From the NCBI GenBank assembly GCA_963710735.1, contig CAVQBN010000024.1, positions 310,001 to 374,000 on the forward strand: 64,000 bases of DNA, written 5' to 3'. This stretch comes from FEN-1297 sp963710735. GTDB lineage: Bacteria > Bacteroidota > Ignavibacteria > Ignavibacteriales > Ignavibacteriaceae. Position numbers and translations under genes: made by a program. This document shows positions 36,257-45,085 of this stretch, piece after piece; within the stretch, counting starts at the first letter, position 1; every line of letters starts with the position of its first letter. The notes under the pieces were generated by a model. It ran no database searches, was not told the origin of the DNA, and saw nothing but the letters and a program-made list of their open reading frames with translations.

Positions 36257-38698
36257 TTATTTTAAAAGGATTAATTTCTTTGCCGATACAAAGCTGCCGG
36301 CCTGCATTCTGTAAAAATATATTCCGCTTGCAAAACTGGCTGCATTAAACATAACTCTATAACTTCCAGCCATCTTTTCTTCATTTACCAAAGTCTCTAC
36401 CTCTCTCCCCAAAATATCGTAAACCCTTATTGTTACTAAACTGGTTTTTGGTATAGAGTAATTTATTGTTGTTGTTGGATTAAATGGGTTAGGATAATTT
36501 TGCGTTAAAGAATAATTATCCGGTTGAAATTTTGTCGCTTCAACACCGGCAACTGCTTCCGGATAAGTAATTCTTAAATTATCCAGGTATATTGAACCGC
36601 TGTATGTTTGATCTGCCTGCCTTGTGCTTCCCAATTTAATTACGATTTGCTTAAGAGACGCCGGGAAATAAAAAGTAGCCCCCATTGTTGCTTCGTATGT
36701 TTTTGAAAATGAAGCGTATAAGGTATCAAAACCATCTGACCTTGTGGCATATTTATTAGTAAACATTTTAAATAGAGCACCGTCGGGATTGCTTAGCATG
36801 TAATAAATTTGATGCTGGTTCCCGTCCGATTTAACATCAATCATCATTGAATCCGGTACGCCTTTTAACGGAATATCGGTATCCAGGTAAATATAGTTTA
36901 GCTTATTAGTGTTATAAGTAAAATTATAATCAATTCTTAATGAACCGTTTCCCTGGGTTAATTGGTCTGTTGAAACAGAAATACCGTTGCCTGTTGAATC
37001 TAAATTATCGCCGGAAAATTTCCAATGGCCGGTATTCTCCATAGAATCAATTACAAGGCCGCCCTGTTCAATAACAACATTTACAACTGAAGTATCCGAA
37101 ACGCCCTTATAGGAAACCACCACATCGGTAACACCAGCTTTTTTACCTGTAAAATTTCCTGATGAGTCTATTACACCGATTGTTGTATCGGTTGATGTCC
37201 AGTTATAAGAAGTTAAAGGTATGTTATATTTAATTCCCTCAACATCAAAAGCTCTTATCTGAAAATTTTGTACGCGATGCGAATCGGTTATTAATGACTT
37301 TGGAAATATATCAAGCTTTGTAATAGACTTAACAACTATTAAACAAGAATCTTTTAATCCATTGTAATTTGCAATTACATAACCTGTATCCGCTTCGGCT
37401 CCAGCAGTAAATAGACCGGAAGAACTTATAGAACCGATACTGCCGCTTACAGAATACGTAACATTTGAATTATCGATATTTATTACGTTAAATAAATTAT
37501 CCCTGCCCTGTGCACTAAACTGCAATGTTTCACCGTGGAAAATTCTGTAAAAATTCGGACTAATTTGAATTGATTGCAGGCTGCCTGCCGAAGGTTGACT
37601 GGAAACAACAAGTAAACCGTTTGCATCTTCGCGTTCAATGCCGCCGGAGGAAGGATAATTCACTACCGAATCGCGTACAATCATTGTAGTAGAGCCGCCG
37701 CCGTCCAGGTTCATTCCCTGGTACACTCCCAGTTTTATCATAAAGTTAGATAGTTCGGTGAATGTCATTCCTAGGCTGTTTGCAGTTCTTCCGTCAACTG
37801 TAACAAGATACATAATTGTACTGTCCTTAGTAAAACCTATTGCAGTGCGTGGTTCTCTTGAAGCGTCGTTAACATAAAGCTTACCGTTATTAACAATTTT
37901 AAGATTACCTCCTATCATTTCATTTAGTTTTAATATTCCGGGAATTATATTATTAATAACCTTAACAGTATCTCCTGCTTTTAAATTATTAAGAAATGAT
38001 GCGGCAGTACCGTGTCCTGATAAAACAGCTGTACTGTCGGTAATTATCATATTGCCTGTATTAACTTCTTTGTTTATTACAATGCATTTAACTGTATCAT
38101 TAACCAACCAGGGACTAACAGGCATGACTGATATTTCAGTGCCGAAAGCGTTTGTGCCGGTTGTGTCTCCAAAATATTTATTGTATAAAATTAATTGATT
38201 TGTGTTTCGGCCGGCATCTACATTTGCAATGCTATAAGAAGAGTCGCCCGCTATTAATTTACCGCTGTAGCTTACATTATTAATCATAGGCATGTTATTA
38301 ACATTAAAACCTACAGCCTGCCAGTTTGAAGATGTATGAATAATTTGTCCTTCCTTTACCTGTGTACCAACCGGGATTCCGGGACCGATCTCGAAAAAAT
38401 CTCCGTTAACTGCACCAATAACTGCATGACCATCGTAATTGTTTCTTTTTGCCATCGAGCTAACTGTTTCCTGCCCGATTAAATGATCGCCAGCTTTGAC
38501 AGTTTCAACTTTATTATATGGATTTTTCAAATCTACTTTAAGAACATTTATGTTCCAGGGAATTGCCGGAGCTAAAATTTTCATATAAGTTATTCCGCTT
38601 CCCACTTTAGTTGTTAACACAGTATCAAAAGAAACCTGAGCTTTTGAAACGGTGATTAGTGAAAAAGATAAGCAAAGAAAGAGTATAAATTTTTTCAT
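36257..38698 (-). CDS. Secreted phosphodiester-glycosidase-family protein with T9SS sorting domain
   Basis: 813 residues from an ATG at 38698, chosen because it gives a clean signal peptide (MKKFILFLCLSFSLITVSKA); the frame is open 46 codons further. Residues ~60-360 are a NAGPA domain (PF09992): AVNGDFFEIGPGIPVG, REPRTAIGFTKD, GMNLDGGGSTTMI. Then come Ig-like/BIG2 domains (~370-540), a carbohydrate-binding-like beta domain (~545-725) and a T9SS type A sorting domain with NQNYPNPFNP and LGREVETLV. It is exported and attached or released at the cell surface, probably cutting phosphodiester-linked sugars in a polymer. Confidence 0.87.
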   Translation of the reverse strand: MKKFILFLCLSFSLITVSKAQVSFDTVLTTKVGSGITYMKILAPAIPWNINVLKVDLKNPYNKVETVKAGDHLIGQETVSSMAKRNNYDGHAVIGAVNGDFFEIGPGIPVGTQVKEGQIIHTSSNWQAVGFNVNNMPMINNVSYSGKLIAGDSSYSIANVDAGRNTNQLILYNKYFGDTTGTNAFGTEISVMPVSPWLVNDTVKCIVINKEVNTGNMIITDSTAVLSGHGTAASFLNNLKAGDTVKVINNIIPGILKLNEMIGGNLKIVNNGKLYVNDASREPRTAIGFTKDSTIMYLVTVDGRTANSLGMTFTELSNFMIKLGVYQGMNLDGGGSTTMIVRDSVVNYPSSGGIEREDANGLLVVSSQPSAGSLQSIQISPNFYRIFHGETLQFSAQGRDNLFNVINIDNSNVTYSVSGSIGSISSSGLFTAGAEADTGYVIANYNGLKDSCLIVVKSITKLDIFPKSLITDSHRVQNFQIRAFDVEGIKYNIPLTSYNWTSTDTTIGVIDSSGNFTGKKAGVTDVVVSYKGVSDTSVVNVVIEQGGLVIDSMENTGHWKFSGDNLDSTGNGISVSTDQLTQGNGSLRIDYNFTYNTNKLNYIYLDTDIPLKGVPDSMMIDVKSDGNQHQIYYMLSNPDGALFKMFTNKYATRSDGFDTLYASFSKTYEATMGATFYFPASLKQIVIKLGSTRQADQTYSGSIYLDNLRITYPEAVAGVEATKFQPDNYSLTQNYPNPFNPTTTINYSIPKTSLVTIRVYDILGREVETLVNEEKMAGSYRVMFNAASFASGIYFYRMQAGSFVSAKKLILLK

Positions 38699-38825
38699 TT
38701 GTATCCCGTATATGGTGAAAGAATAAAAACTATTATTTAGAAATTTATTTCGAGTCGATTTTAAAAATAACATATGATTTAACTTAACCAAAGCTGAAAT
38801 AAAATTTAAACAAATTGATAAAATA

Positions 38826-38893
38826 GGAAAGAGCAAGAAATGTCCCCGAATGATGTTCGATCATTAAGCACGAGATCAGTTTCTCGCTCTTCC
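38826..38893. repeat. Nested palindromic element in the leader of the glycosidase gene
   Basis: Outer arms GGAAAGAGCAAGAAA (38826-38840) and TTTCTCGCTCTTCC (38880-38893) pair with two mismatches or bulges. Inside lies a perfect hairpin AATGAT-GTTCG-ATCATT (38849-38865), and CGAGA (38871-38875) can instead pair with TCTCG (38882-38886). Either a regulatory 5' leader with switching structures or a small non-autonomous palindromic repeat. Confidence 0.6.
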
Positions 38894-38899
38894 AGTGAT

Positions 38900-39414
38900 T
38901 AACTTAAATACTTTTTTCATTAGGTTCAAACATTAGGTCAAAGGATAAATTTATTTAGAGATTTTGGGGCATAACTTTCGCCCCTTCTCTTGACTTTAAA
39001 CGGAATAACCTAATGCAGTTACAATTTTCCCATCATCTTATATAGAGGCTCTGTATGCGTGCGGTTAAACTTAAAAATATTTTTATTTAAATGCACAATA
39101 AATAATAACAAATATGTTCGAAATAAATAAGTTTTGCCGTTGCACCTAAAAAGAATTAATAATAAAATTCATATCAAATGGAGTGCAAGCCTTGCCGGAA
39201 AGGCTGGTAGAATATAAATTCTGTTTGAGCGAGTCTTTAACGAGCGAGTTAATTTATTTTAGCTGAGCGGAATGAGATTTCCTAAATTCTATTTCAGTGC
39301 AAGTTCTTTTGAAAATAGGAATCGATATAGTTGAATGATAAACTCGGATATTGTTTACAAAATTATTTATATTAAAAATAAAAATTAATCACCAACTCTT
39401 AGGAGAATAAAAAA
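38900..39414. other. Gene-free stretch filled with repeats before mscS
   Basis: Beyond the nested palindrome it holds a GGGGC...GCCCC hairpin near 38966-38984, repeat copy B (39011-39112), an AGCCTT...AAGGCT hairpin near 39188-39205, and two GAGCGAG direct copies at 39227-39233 and 39242-39248 followed by GAGCGG. No open frame is convincing. Confidence 0.55.
39011..39112 (+). repeat. Dispersed intergenic repeat, copy B
   Basis: Shares TGCAGTTAC.ATTTTCC, ATCATCTTATATAG and AACTTAAAAATA with copy A at 36135-36230, in the same orientation on the other side of the glycosidase gene. Similarity fades toward ATAACAAA at the right end. Confidence 0.65.
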
Positions 39415-40230
39415 ATGAACTTCTTGCAAAATTACAGCGGAAAAGCTATAGAACTTTTAATGGGCTATGGCCCAACATTAGTATTAGCAATTGTTACTTT
39501 GATAATAGGCCTTTGGGTAATTAAATTATTTATCAAGGGCCTCGGCAGAGCTATGGAGAAGGGTAATATTGATGTGTCTTTGCATAAATTTTTATTGAGC
39601 TTATTTGGAATCTTATTGAAAGTGATGCTTGTTATAAGTGTAGCTTCAATGATAGGCATTCAAATGACCTCTTTTATTGCCGTATTGGGCGCCGCAGGCC
39701 TGGCTGTTGGCTTGGCATTGCAGGGAAGCCTGGCAAACTTTGCCGGCGGTGTATTAATCCTATTATTGAAACCATTCAAGGTTGGGGATTTTATAGAATC
39801 AGCAAGTTATTTGGGTACGGTAAAAGAAATTCAGATATTTAACACTATCTTAAAAACACCGGACAATAAAACAATTTTTATCCCGAATGGTGTATTATCA
39901 AATGCAAGTATTACCAACTTTTCAACGGAGTCGACCCGCCGGGTTGATATGGTATTTGGAATAGGATACTCTGATAACATTACGAAGGCAAAAGAAATAA
40001 TAGAATCAATTCTTAAAAATGACGGCAGAATTTTAAATGAGCCCGCACCGCTTATAGTTGTTTCCGAACTTGCCGATAGTTCGGTTAATATTACAATGCG
40101 TGCATGGTGCAATAACGCTGATTACTGGGGAATTTATTTTAAGATGCAGGAATCTGTAAAATTAGAATTTGATAAACAGGGTATTTCTATTCCATTTCCT
40201 CAGCGGGATGTACATGTATATAATCATTAA
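39415..40230 (+). CDS. Small mechanosensitive channel, MscS family
   Basis: 271 residues with three N-terminal membrane helices. The third is the pore helix, rich in Gly and Ala (AAGLAVGLALQGSLANFAGG near 95-114), followed by PFKVGDFIE and the beta domain with IFIPNGVLSNASITNFS. It opens under membrane tension to release solutes. AGGAG lies before the ATG. Length and motifs are typical of E. coli MscS. Confidence 0.93.
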   Translation: MNFLQNYSGKAIELLMGYGPTLVLAIVTLIIGLWVIKLFIKGLGRAMEKGNIDVSLHKFLLSLFGILLKVMLVISVASMIGIQMTSFIAVLGAAGLAVGLALQGSLANFAGGVLILLLKPFKVGDFIESASYLGTVKEIQIFNTILKTPDNKTIFIPNGVLSNASITNFSTESTRRVDMVFGIGYSDNITKAKEIIESILKNDGRILNEPAPLIVVSELADSSVNITMRAWCNNADYWGIYFKMQESVKLEFDKQGISIPFPQRDVHVYNH

Positions 40231-40639
40231 TATTTAAACTCAGGTTATCAATTTATTCAGATTAAAATTTATATTTTATTTAATTTATATCGAATTATGC
40301 CCGTATATAAAGTTCCTAGGGCTGGTTTGAAACTAATAAAATATACAAGCGGGGGAATTCTATAATTATTTAAGAGGGAAGGACGATACAAAATCAGAGA
40401 GAAATTATATAAATCTTTTTTTGCATTTATCTAAAAATTTATTTTTAGGTGAGATACGTTAATTTTACTACGATATATTATGATGGGGATTTTGTAACTG
40501 CATTTAGACACGCTGTGGACAAACCTAGGAAACTGAATACTATAAAATGTTTTTAGCTTAGAACTAATAAAAAATTAGCTTTCAATATTATGAGGTTATT
40601 TAGTTAGAGCCAGATTTTTTATTTTTAATGAATACAAGA
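40231..40639. other. Gap between mscS and the hydrolase gene
   Basis: About 409 bases with no gene. The only notable content is inverted repeat copy C at 40471-40515. Confidence 0.45.
40471..40515 (-). repeat. Dispersed intergenic repeat, copy C (inverted, short)
   Basis: On the minus strand it reads GCGTGTCTAAATGCAGTTAC, then AAAATCCCCATCATAATATAT, matching copy A (GCGTGTCTTAGTGCAGTTAC...ATCATCTTATAT). The region right of the core in copies A and B is absent. Confidence 0.55.
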
Positions 40640-41506
40640 TCAACTGGCAAGAAAATTTATTACTGCATTATTAAATTCATCAGGTTTTTCAAAAGGGATA
40701 AAATGTCCACATTCCGGAATCATAATCAATTTCGAGTTTGGAATTTTATCGGTTCCGGTTCGTGCGATTTCTTCAGTAGTAGTTTTATGAAAAAATCTGT
40801 TCGGAATAAATTTATCATTCAATCCAAAGAACACAAGCGTTGGTTGTTTAATCAATGAGAGCCGATCGCTTATAGGATTTTCTAACATCCCCCTTAATGA
40901 ATTTGAAACTACTGTACAATAATTACTAAAATTTTGTTCTTCCTTCATGTTTATTCTATCCGAAATCATAAATTCGGCATCTTCAGGCATATTAAAAAAA
41001 TTAGCCTCTACATTTAGTTTTATTTGGCTATCACTTGCCGCTTCAAAGTACTGTGGAGTATATGTCTTTTTTGACCATTCAATTTCATCGGCGGAGAACT
41101 CCTCAAAACCCGCGGGTGCAATTAAAATTAGTTTCTTAATTATTTCAAAATACATTAGAGCAGTATTTATGGCTATATGCCCGCCCATACTGTGACCAGC
41201 CAAAGTCACATTTTTTAGTTGAAGTTTGGTTACAAGTTGTTGTAGCACTGAAGAATAAAAATCCATTTTACCCGAATGAACTTCTCTGCTAGATTTTCCG
41301 TATCCCGGTAGATCAATCACAATACATCTAAAATGGTGTTTTAGTACATTAATATTTTTCTTCCATGCAGGGATATAACTGCCAAGTCCATGTATAAATA
41401 AAATTGTCTGATCACCTCTGCCCTCATCGGCAAAAGCAATCTCTAAATTTCCGGCAAGCGAAATCTTCTTTACATCGAACGAGTATTCGGATTGTGAGAA
41501 TTGCAT
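40640..41506 (-). CDS. Alpha/beta hydrolase, cytoplasmic
   Basis: 288 residues, no signal peptide. The oxyanion segment FIHGLGSYIPAWKKN is near 38-52, the nucleophile S106 is in LAGHSMGGHIAIN, an Asp lies in VFFGLNDKFIPN and the catalytic His is in IPECGHFIPFEKP near the end. It resembles the meta-cleavage-product hydrolases and esterases and is clearly related to the lipoprotein hydrolase encoded just upstream. A strong terminator (41525-41554) separates the two, so it may have its own promoter. Confidence 0.87.
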   Translation of the reverse strand: MQFSQSEYSFDVKKISLAGNLEIAFADEGRGDQTILFIHGLGSYIPAWKKNINVLKHHFRCIVIDLPGYGKSSREVHSGKMDFYSSVLQQLVTKLQLKNVTLAGHSMGGHIAINTALMYFEIIKKLILIAPAGFEEFSADEIEWSKKTYTPQYFEAASDSQIKLNVEANFFNMPEDAEFMISDRINMKEEQNFSNYCTVVSNSLRGMLENPISDRLSLIKQPTLVFFGLNDKFIPNRFFHKTTTEEIARTGTDKIPNSKLIMIPECGHFIPFEKPDEFNNAVINFLAS

Positions 41507-41524
41507 AATGAAAAGAGTTTAGAA

Positions 41525-41554
41525 AAAGCTGACTTAATATTTTAAGTCAGCTTT
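41525..41554 (-). terminator. Strong intrinsic terminator between the two hydrolase genes
   Basis: AAAGCTGACTTAA (41525-41537) pairs perfectly with TTAAGTCAGCTTT (41542-41554), 13 pairs, loop of 4. Read leftward it is followed by TTTTTCT, making a strong terminator for the gene at 41561-42517. Confidence 0.8.
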
Positions 41555-41560
41555 ATAATA

Positions 41561-42517
41561 TTATTGTAAAAAATTTAGAACAGCGCTATCAAATTTTTCC
41601 GGCTGTTCCATCATTACCATATGCCCCGAGTCCTCAATTTGAACAAGCCTGCAGCCGGAAATTTGTTTTTCTCCAGCTTTAAATACATCTGAAGGAAATC
41701 CCGGATTCAGATAAGGATTGGGAATTAATCCGTCTTCTTTTCCGTAAATTATAAGAGTCGGAACTTTTATATCTTTTAATTTATCCGATGTTGGTTCGTC
41801 AAGCATACCATGAACGCATCTGACAACTGCGTAACAAAAGTCATCAAAGTCATCGGCTTTTGCAATTCTTACACGTTCTTCCACCATCCATTCATTTTTA
41901 TCGTTCCAAGTATAAAAGTTGATTGTAAGATTTTTACGTACGCCTTCTTCTGTTGTCGCTTTAATTCCATTTACAGTTAAAACACTTTTCAACCAATCAC
42001 CCTGTCCGCGTGAAAACTTTTCTATACCGGCCGGATCAGCCAAAATTAATTTATTCAATCTTTCAGGATATTTTAAAGCGAAAGTGATACCTATTTGCCC
42101 TCCCATAGAATGACCAACTAATATTATCTTATCCAATTTGAGAGAGTCAAGAAATCTCTTAAGAGTTTCTGCATAGAAAGACATTGTATAAGGATAAACA
42201 CCTTTTTCAGATTTTCCGTAGCCTGGTAAATCAACAGCAATTACGCGGTAATGTTTGGAAAGTTCGGGAATATTATATCTCCAAAAACCAGCATTACTTG
42301 CAAGTCCGTGCACTAGTAAAATCGTCTGATTTCCGTTTCCTTCATCAATATAAGAAATCTGAGGATTCTTCAATATTGTTTTAGTCGGAAAACCATAATC
42401 TATATCCTTAAATTGGAGCGCGGACATTCCAGTGTATAAATATCCGCCCGCACAGCCTTCAAGAATAATTATTAAAAGAGCATAAAATAAAAATATTAAA
42501 TAATTCTTTTTCATCAT
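41561..42517 (-). CDS. Lipoprotein alpha/beta hydrolase
   Basis: 318 residues with a lipoprotein signal peptide ending IILEGC (lipidated C22), so it sits in a membrane facing the periplasm or the surface. LLVHGLASNAGFWRYNI near 67-83, nucleophile S137 in LVGHSMGGQIGIT, an Asp in IIYGKEDGLIPN and a C-terminal His in IEDSGHMVMMEQP form the triad. It follows the barrel-protein gene by 5 bases. It probably cleaves an ester or C-C bond in an imported substrate. Confidence 0.88.
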   Translation of the reverse strand: MMKKNYLIFLFYALLIIILEGCAGGYLYTGMSALQFKDIDYGFPTKTILKNPQISYIDEGNGNQTILLVHGLASNAGFWRYNIPELSKHYRVIAVDLPGYGKSEKGVYPYTMSFYAETLKRFLDSLKLDKIILVGHSMGGQIGITFALKYPERLNKLILADPAGIEKFSRGQGDWLKSVLTVNGIKATTEEGVRKNLTINFYTWNDKNEWMVEERVRIAKADDFDDFCYAVVRCVHGMLDEPTSDKLKDIKVPTLIIYGKEDGLIPNPYLNPGFPSDVFKAGEKQISGCRLVQIEDSGHMVMMEQPEKFDSAVLNFLQ

Positions 42518-42522
42518 TCCTC

Positions 42523-44067
42523 CTAAAACATTAACCAGCTAAGAGTTGTAAAAAATACCCAGGGGTCTTTAGGATGCACACCCGAATAAGTTGTAGACGG
42601 CGCATCGTAAAAATCACCTAAGGCAAGGTAACCGGCACTTAATCCAAGTGTTAGAAATACTTTTAAATTATATTTGAATTCAACGTTGACTTCTGTGCCA
42701 ATATAACTGCCGCCGCCCTTAGGAGTTATATTTGAAAATGCTGTTGCAAATCCAACTTTGCCGCTAAATTTATTCGGAATTAAATCTTTTGATAGATTTA
42801 AAAATGCAGCAGAAACTCCCAGCCCCATGTTTGATATATCATGCACCGCGGAATAATATCTGTTTACTACTTGAGGATCCGGAAATAGCAGAAGCGCACG
42901 GTGTGTGCTGTATATTCCGACAGGCGAACCATAAACATTTCCCGTAATAACACTTGTAAGCTTGCCATCACTTACATTGTTTCCGTCCCCAGTTGTATAT
43001 AAACCTTCAATTGATACTTTGTCATTTGCTGTCATTCCATATTTATACTGAATCGAAGCATTTGCAGCAACACCAAAAACATCAGCAGCTTTTTTTATTG
43101 ATGTTCCAACCGTATCAATTGTTCCGAGATTTGCCATCACAAAACCATCAGCCCACAAACGTGATTCAAGAAAATCTCTGTTGTAAGCTGCATGCGCACC
43201 TACCCATGCAAGATCAGCCTGATATTTTTGAGTTATACCGGGAAATTTTATTCTGACTGCACCGTTATACTCAGATAAAGCACTATTTAAACCTTGCCCT
43301 AAGACAGAAATGCCCCCAGCTCCTTTTGCTCTATCCCATACATACCAGAAATTACCGCCAACTTCCAGGAGCGGCGCAACTCTCGATTCAAGATCCATCA
43401 TCCACAATACAACATCATCATTTTTACTAATTTCATTTTCCCAAAGCTGGAAAAATCCGATTCTTCCTTTTGTAATAGGTGTAAGATTTGCAAATGCATT
43501 TATACCTACTGCTTGAGTTCCCCAGTAAGCAAGTTTATAATCGCTAGTTTGCGCGGTCTGTAATGTATTTACGTTGGGATCTCGTACATTATCAAATAGT
43601 CTTTGCAAACCAATTACTATATTCCAATCCGCGTCTTCAGGTTTTATTTCAACATTTGCAAGAAGAGTTTGAAGATTTATCTGTCCTGCATTTATAGCGC
43701 CTCCACGATTATTGCCTACCCCGTAAGCCTGGTCGCCCCAAGTATAGTCTATTTTAAATAATGCTCTAAATGTTGCATAACCGTCAAGTATCGATGGCTT
43801 ATAAACCATATACGGAACAAATCTCTGTTCAAGATAAAGTGCCGTCTGCGGAACGGTGTTAGTAGAATTTTGTCCGAATAATCTGCCTATTACCTGCCCT
43901 TGCAGAATATCGTTAGTCGGTGTAACATTTGAAGATGTCATTCGAGTAAATGAATATCCGATAAACTGAAACTCTTTGGGTGCCGGGTCCTCAATTCTTT
44001 TATTATCTTGAGCTTGCAATGCAACAGATATAAAAAGAATCGCGGTTAATAAATAAATTTTTTTCAT
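42523..44067 (-). CDS. Outer-membrane beta-barrel protein of unknown family
   Basis: 514 residues with signal peptide MKKIYLLTAILFISVALQAQ. The mature chain has alternating hydrophobic/polar strands, many aromatic residues and ends in FTTLSWLMF, a typical outer-membrane C-terminal strand. It fits a porin-like or alginate-export-like barrel, but I cannot name a family. Gene order (between a lipoprotein and a lipoprotein hydrolase) suggests substrate passage across the outer membrane. Confidence 0.7.
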   Translation of the reverse strand: MKKIYLLTAILFISVALQAQDNKRIEDPAPKEFQFIGYSFTRMTSSNVTPTNDILQGQVIGRLFGQNSTNTVPQTALYLEQRFVPYMVYKPSILDGYATFRALFKIDYTWGDQAYGVGNNRGGAINAGQINLQTLLANVEIKPEDADWNIVIGLQRLFDNVRDPNVNTLQTAQTSDYKLAYWGTQAVGINAFANLTPITKGRIGFFQLWENEISKNDDVVLWMMDLESRVAPLLEVGGNFWYVWDRAKGAGGISVLGQGLNSALSEYNGAVRIKFPGITQKYQADLAWVGAHAAYNRDFLESRLWADGFVMANLGTIDTVGTSIKKAADVFGVAANASIQYKYGMTANDKVSIEGLYTTGDGNNVSDGKLTSVITGNVYGSPVGIYSTHRALLLFPDPQVVNRYYSAVHDISNMGLGVSAAFLNLSKDLIPNKFSGKVGFATAFSNITPKGGGSYIGTEVNVEFKYNLKVFLTLGLSAGYLALGDFYDAPSTTYSGVHPKDPWVFFTTLSWLMF

Positions 44068-44100
44068 CTATTATCCTCCATTGATCCAAATAAAAATATT

Positions 44101-44124
44101 AATGGCGAAATTTCTCTCGCCATT
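44101..44124 (-). terminator. Hairpin between lipoprotein and barrel genes
   Basis: AATGGCGA (44101-44108) pairs perfectly with TCGCCATT (44117-44124). Read leftward it is followed by AATATTTTTATTT. It lies in the 71-base space between two operon genes, so it may act as a partial terminator lowering expression of the barrel and hydrolase. Confidence 0.55.
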
Positions 44125-44138
44125 GATCAATTGGATTA

Positions 44139-45071
44139 TTATTGTTTAACAAAAAGTTGAATCCATGTTTTACCTAGCGGATAACTGTTATATGCTGTAC
44201 TTCCGAAACCGCCTGAAGCTGTGGGCGCAGTAAATCCGCTTATAGCAGGAGTGGTTTGAACTACTTCATAACTGAGAACTCCTGACGCAGTCACTCTGTA
44301 AATTCCAGTTGAAGTTACCGAAGAGGGAACCGTCTGATTCAATGTAATATTTCTTATTGAAGTATTTGTATTAGCGGTAGTAGAATAGGTACCTTGATAA
44401 GTAACGTCAACGTTGCTGCTGTCTGTAGCAACTACAGTATAAGTCATATTGGCATTAAAAGTAGCAACAATTTTTTTAGTTTTCAATGTAGCTTTTAACC
44501 CGGGTGCTACGTTAGCGCCATCTGATAACCAGGAACCAATCAACAATTCTTCCTTTGGTGTAGAAGGGACAAATCTCTGGGTCCAGGTAGCTCCTAAAGA
44601 AATTCCGTTGTATGAAGTGCTTCCGAAACCTGCTCCGGCTGTTGGAGCCGCAAATCCTGCTATTGCCGGAGTAGTTTGAACAACTTCATATGTTAAAAAA
44701 CCGCTGGCATTAACTTGATAGATTCCTGTTGAAGTAACAGAAGTCGGTACGGTTTGATTCAGAATAATTGACCTGATTGTTGTACCATTGTTTTCTGCTG
44801 TTGTATAGGTGCCCGAATAAGTAACTGACGATCCTGCTGAATCTGTTGCCACAACCTGGTATGTTTTATTCTCGCTAAAGGTAGCGGTAATTTTTGTGGT
44901 TTTTAATGTTGACACTAATCCCGGAGCAATATCTGCGCTTTCAGAAATCCAGGAACCGACTATAACATCGACTTGAGCTGGCGGTGTTGTCGGCGTATTA
45001 TCACTGCTTTTGCAGGCAGAGAACATAATAGCAACAACTAAAACTACAACTGCTAATAATGAATTTTTCAT
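44139..45071 (-). CDS. Lipoprotein with two tandem ~130-residue repeats
   Basis: 310 residues. Signal peptide with lipobox MFSAC (C20), a short Thr/Pro linker, then two closely similar halves: VGSWISESADIAPGL...LGATWTQRFV (~36-168) and IGSWLSDGANVAPGL...LGKTWIQLFV (~178-308). Each half has the TKIxATF, NQTVPxSVTSTGIY and YEVVQTTPAIxGF segments, giving a lipocalin-like run of beta strands. No known family recognised. A ligand-binding surface protein is plausible. Confidence 0.8.
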   Translation of the reverse strand: MKNSLLAVVVLVVAIMFSACKSSDNTPTTPPAQVDVIVGSWISESADIAPGLVSTLKTTKITATFSENKTYQVVATDSAGSSVTYSGTYTTAENNGTTIRSIILNQTVPTSVTSTGIYQVNASGFLTYEVVQTTPAIAGFAAPTAGAGFGSTSYNGISLGATWTQRFVPSTPKEELLIGSWLSDGANVAPGLKATLKTKKIVATFNANMTYTVVATDSSNVDVTYQGTYSTTANTNTSIRNITLNQTVPSSVTSTGIYRVTASGVLSYEVVQTTPAISGFTAPTASGGFGSTAYNSYPLGKTWIQLFVKQ

Positions 45072-45085
45072 AGTAACTCCTCTGA

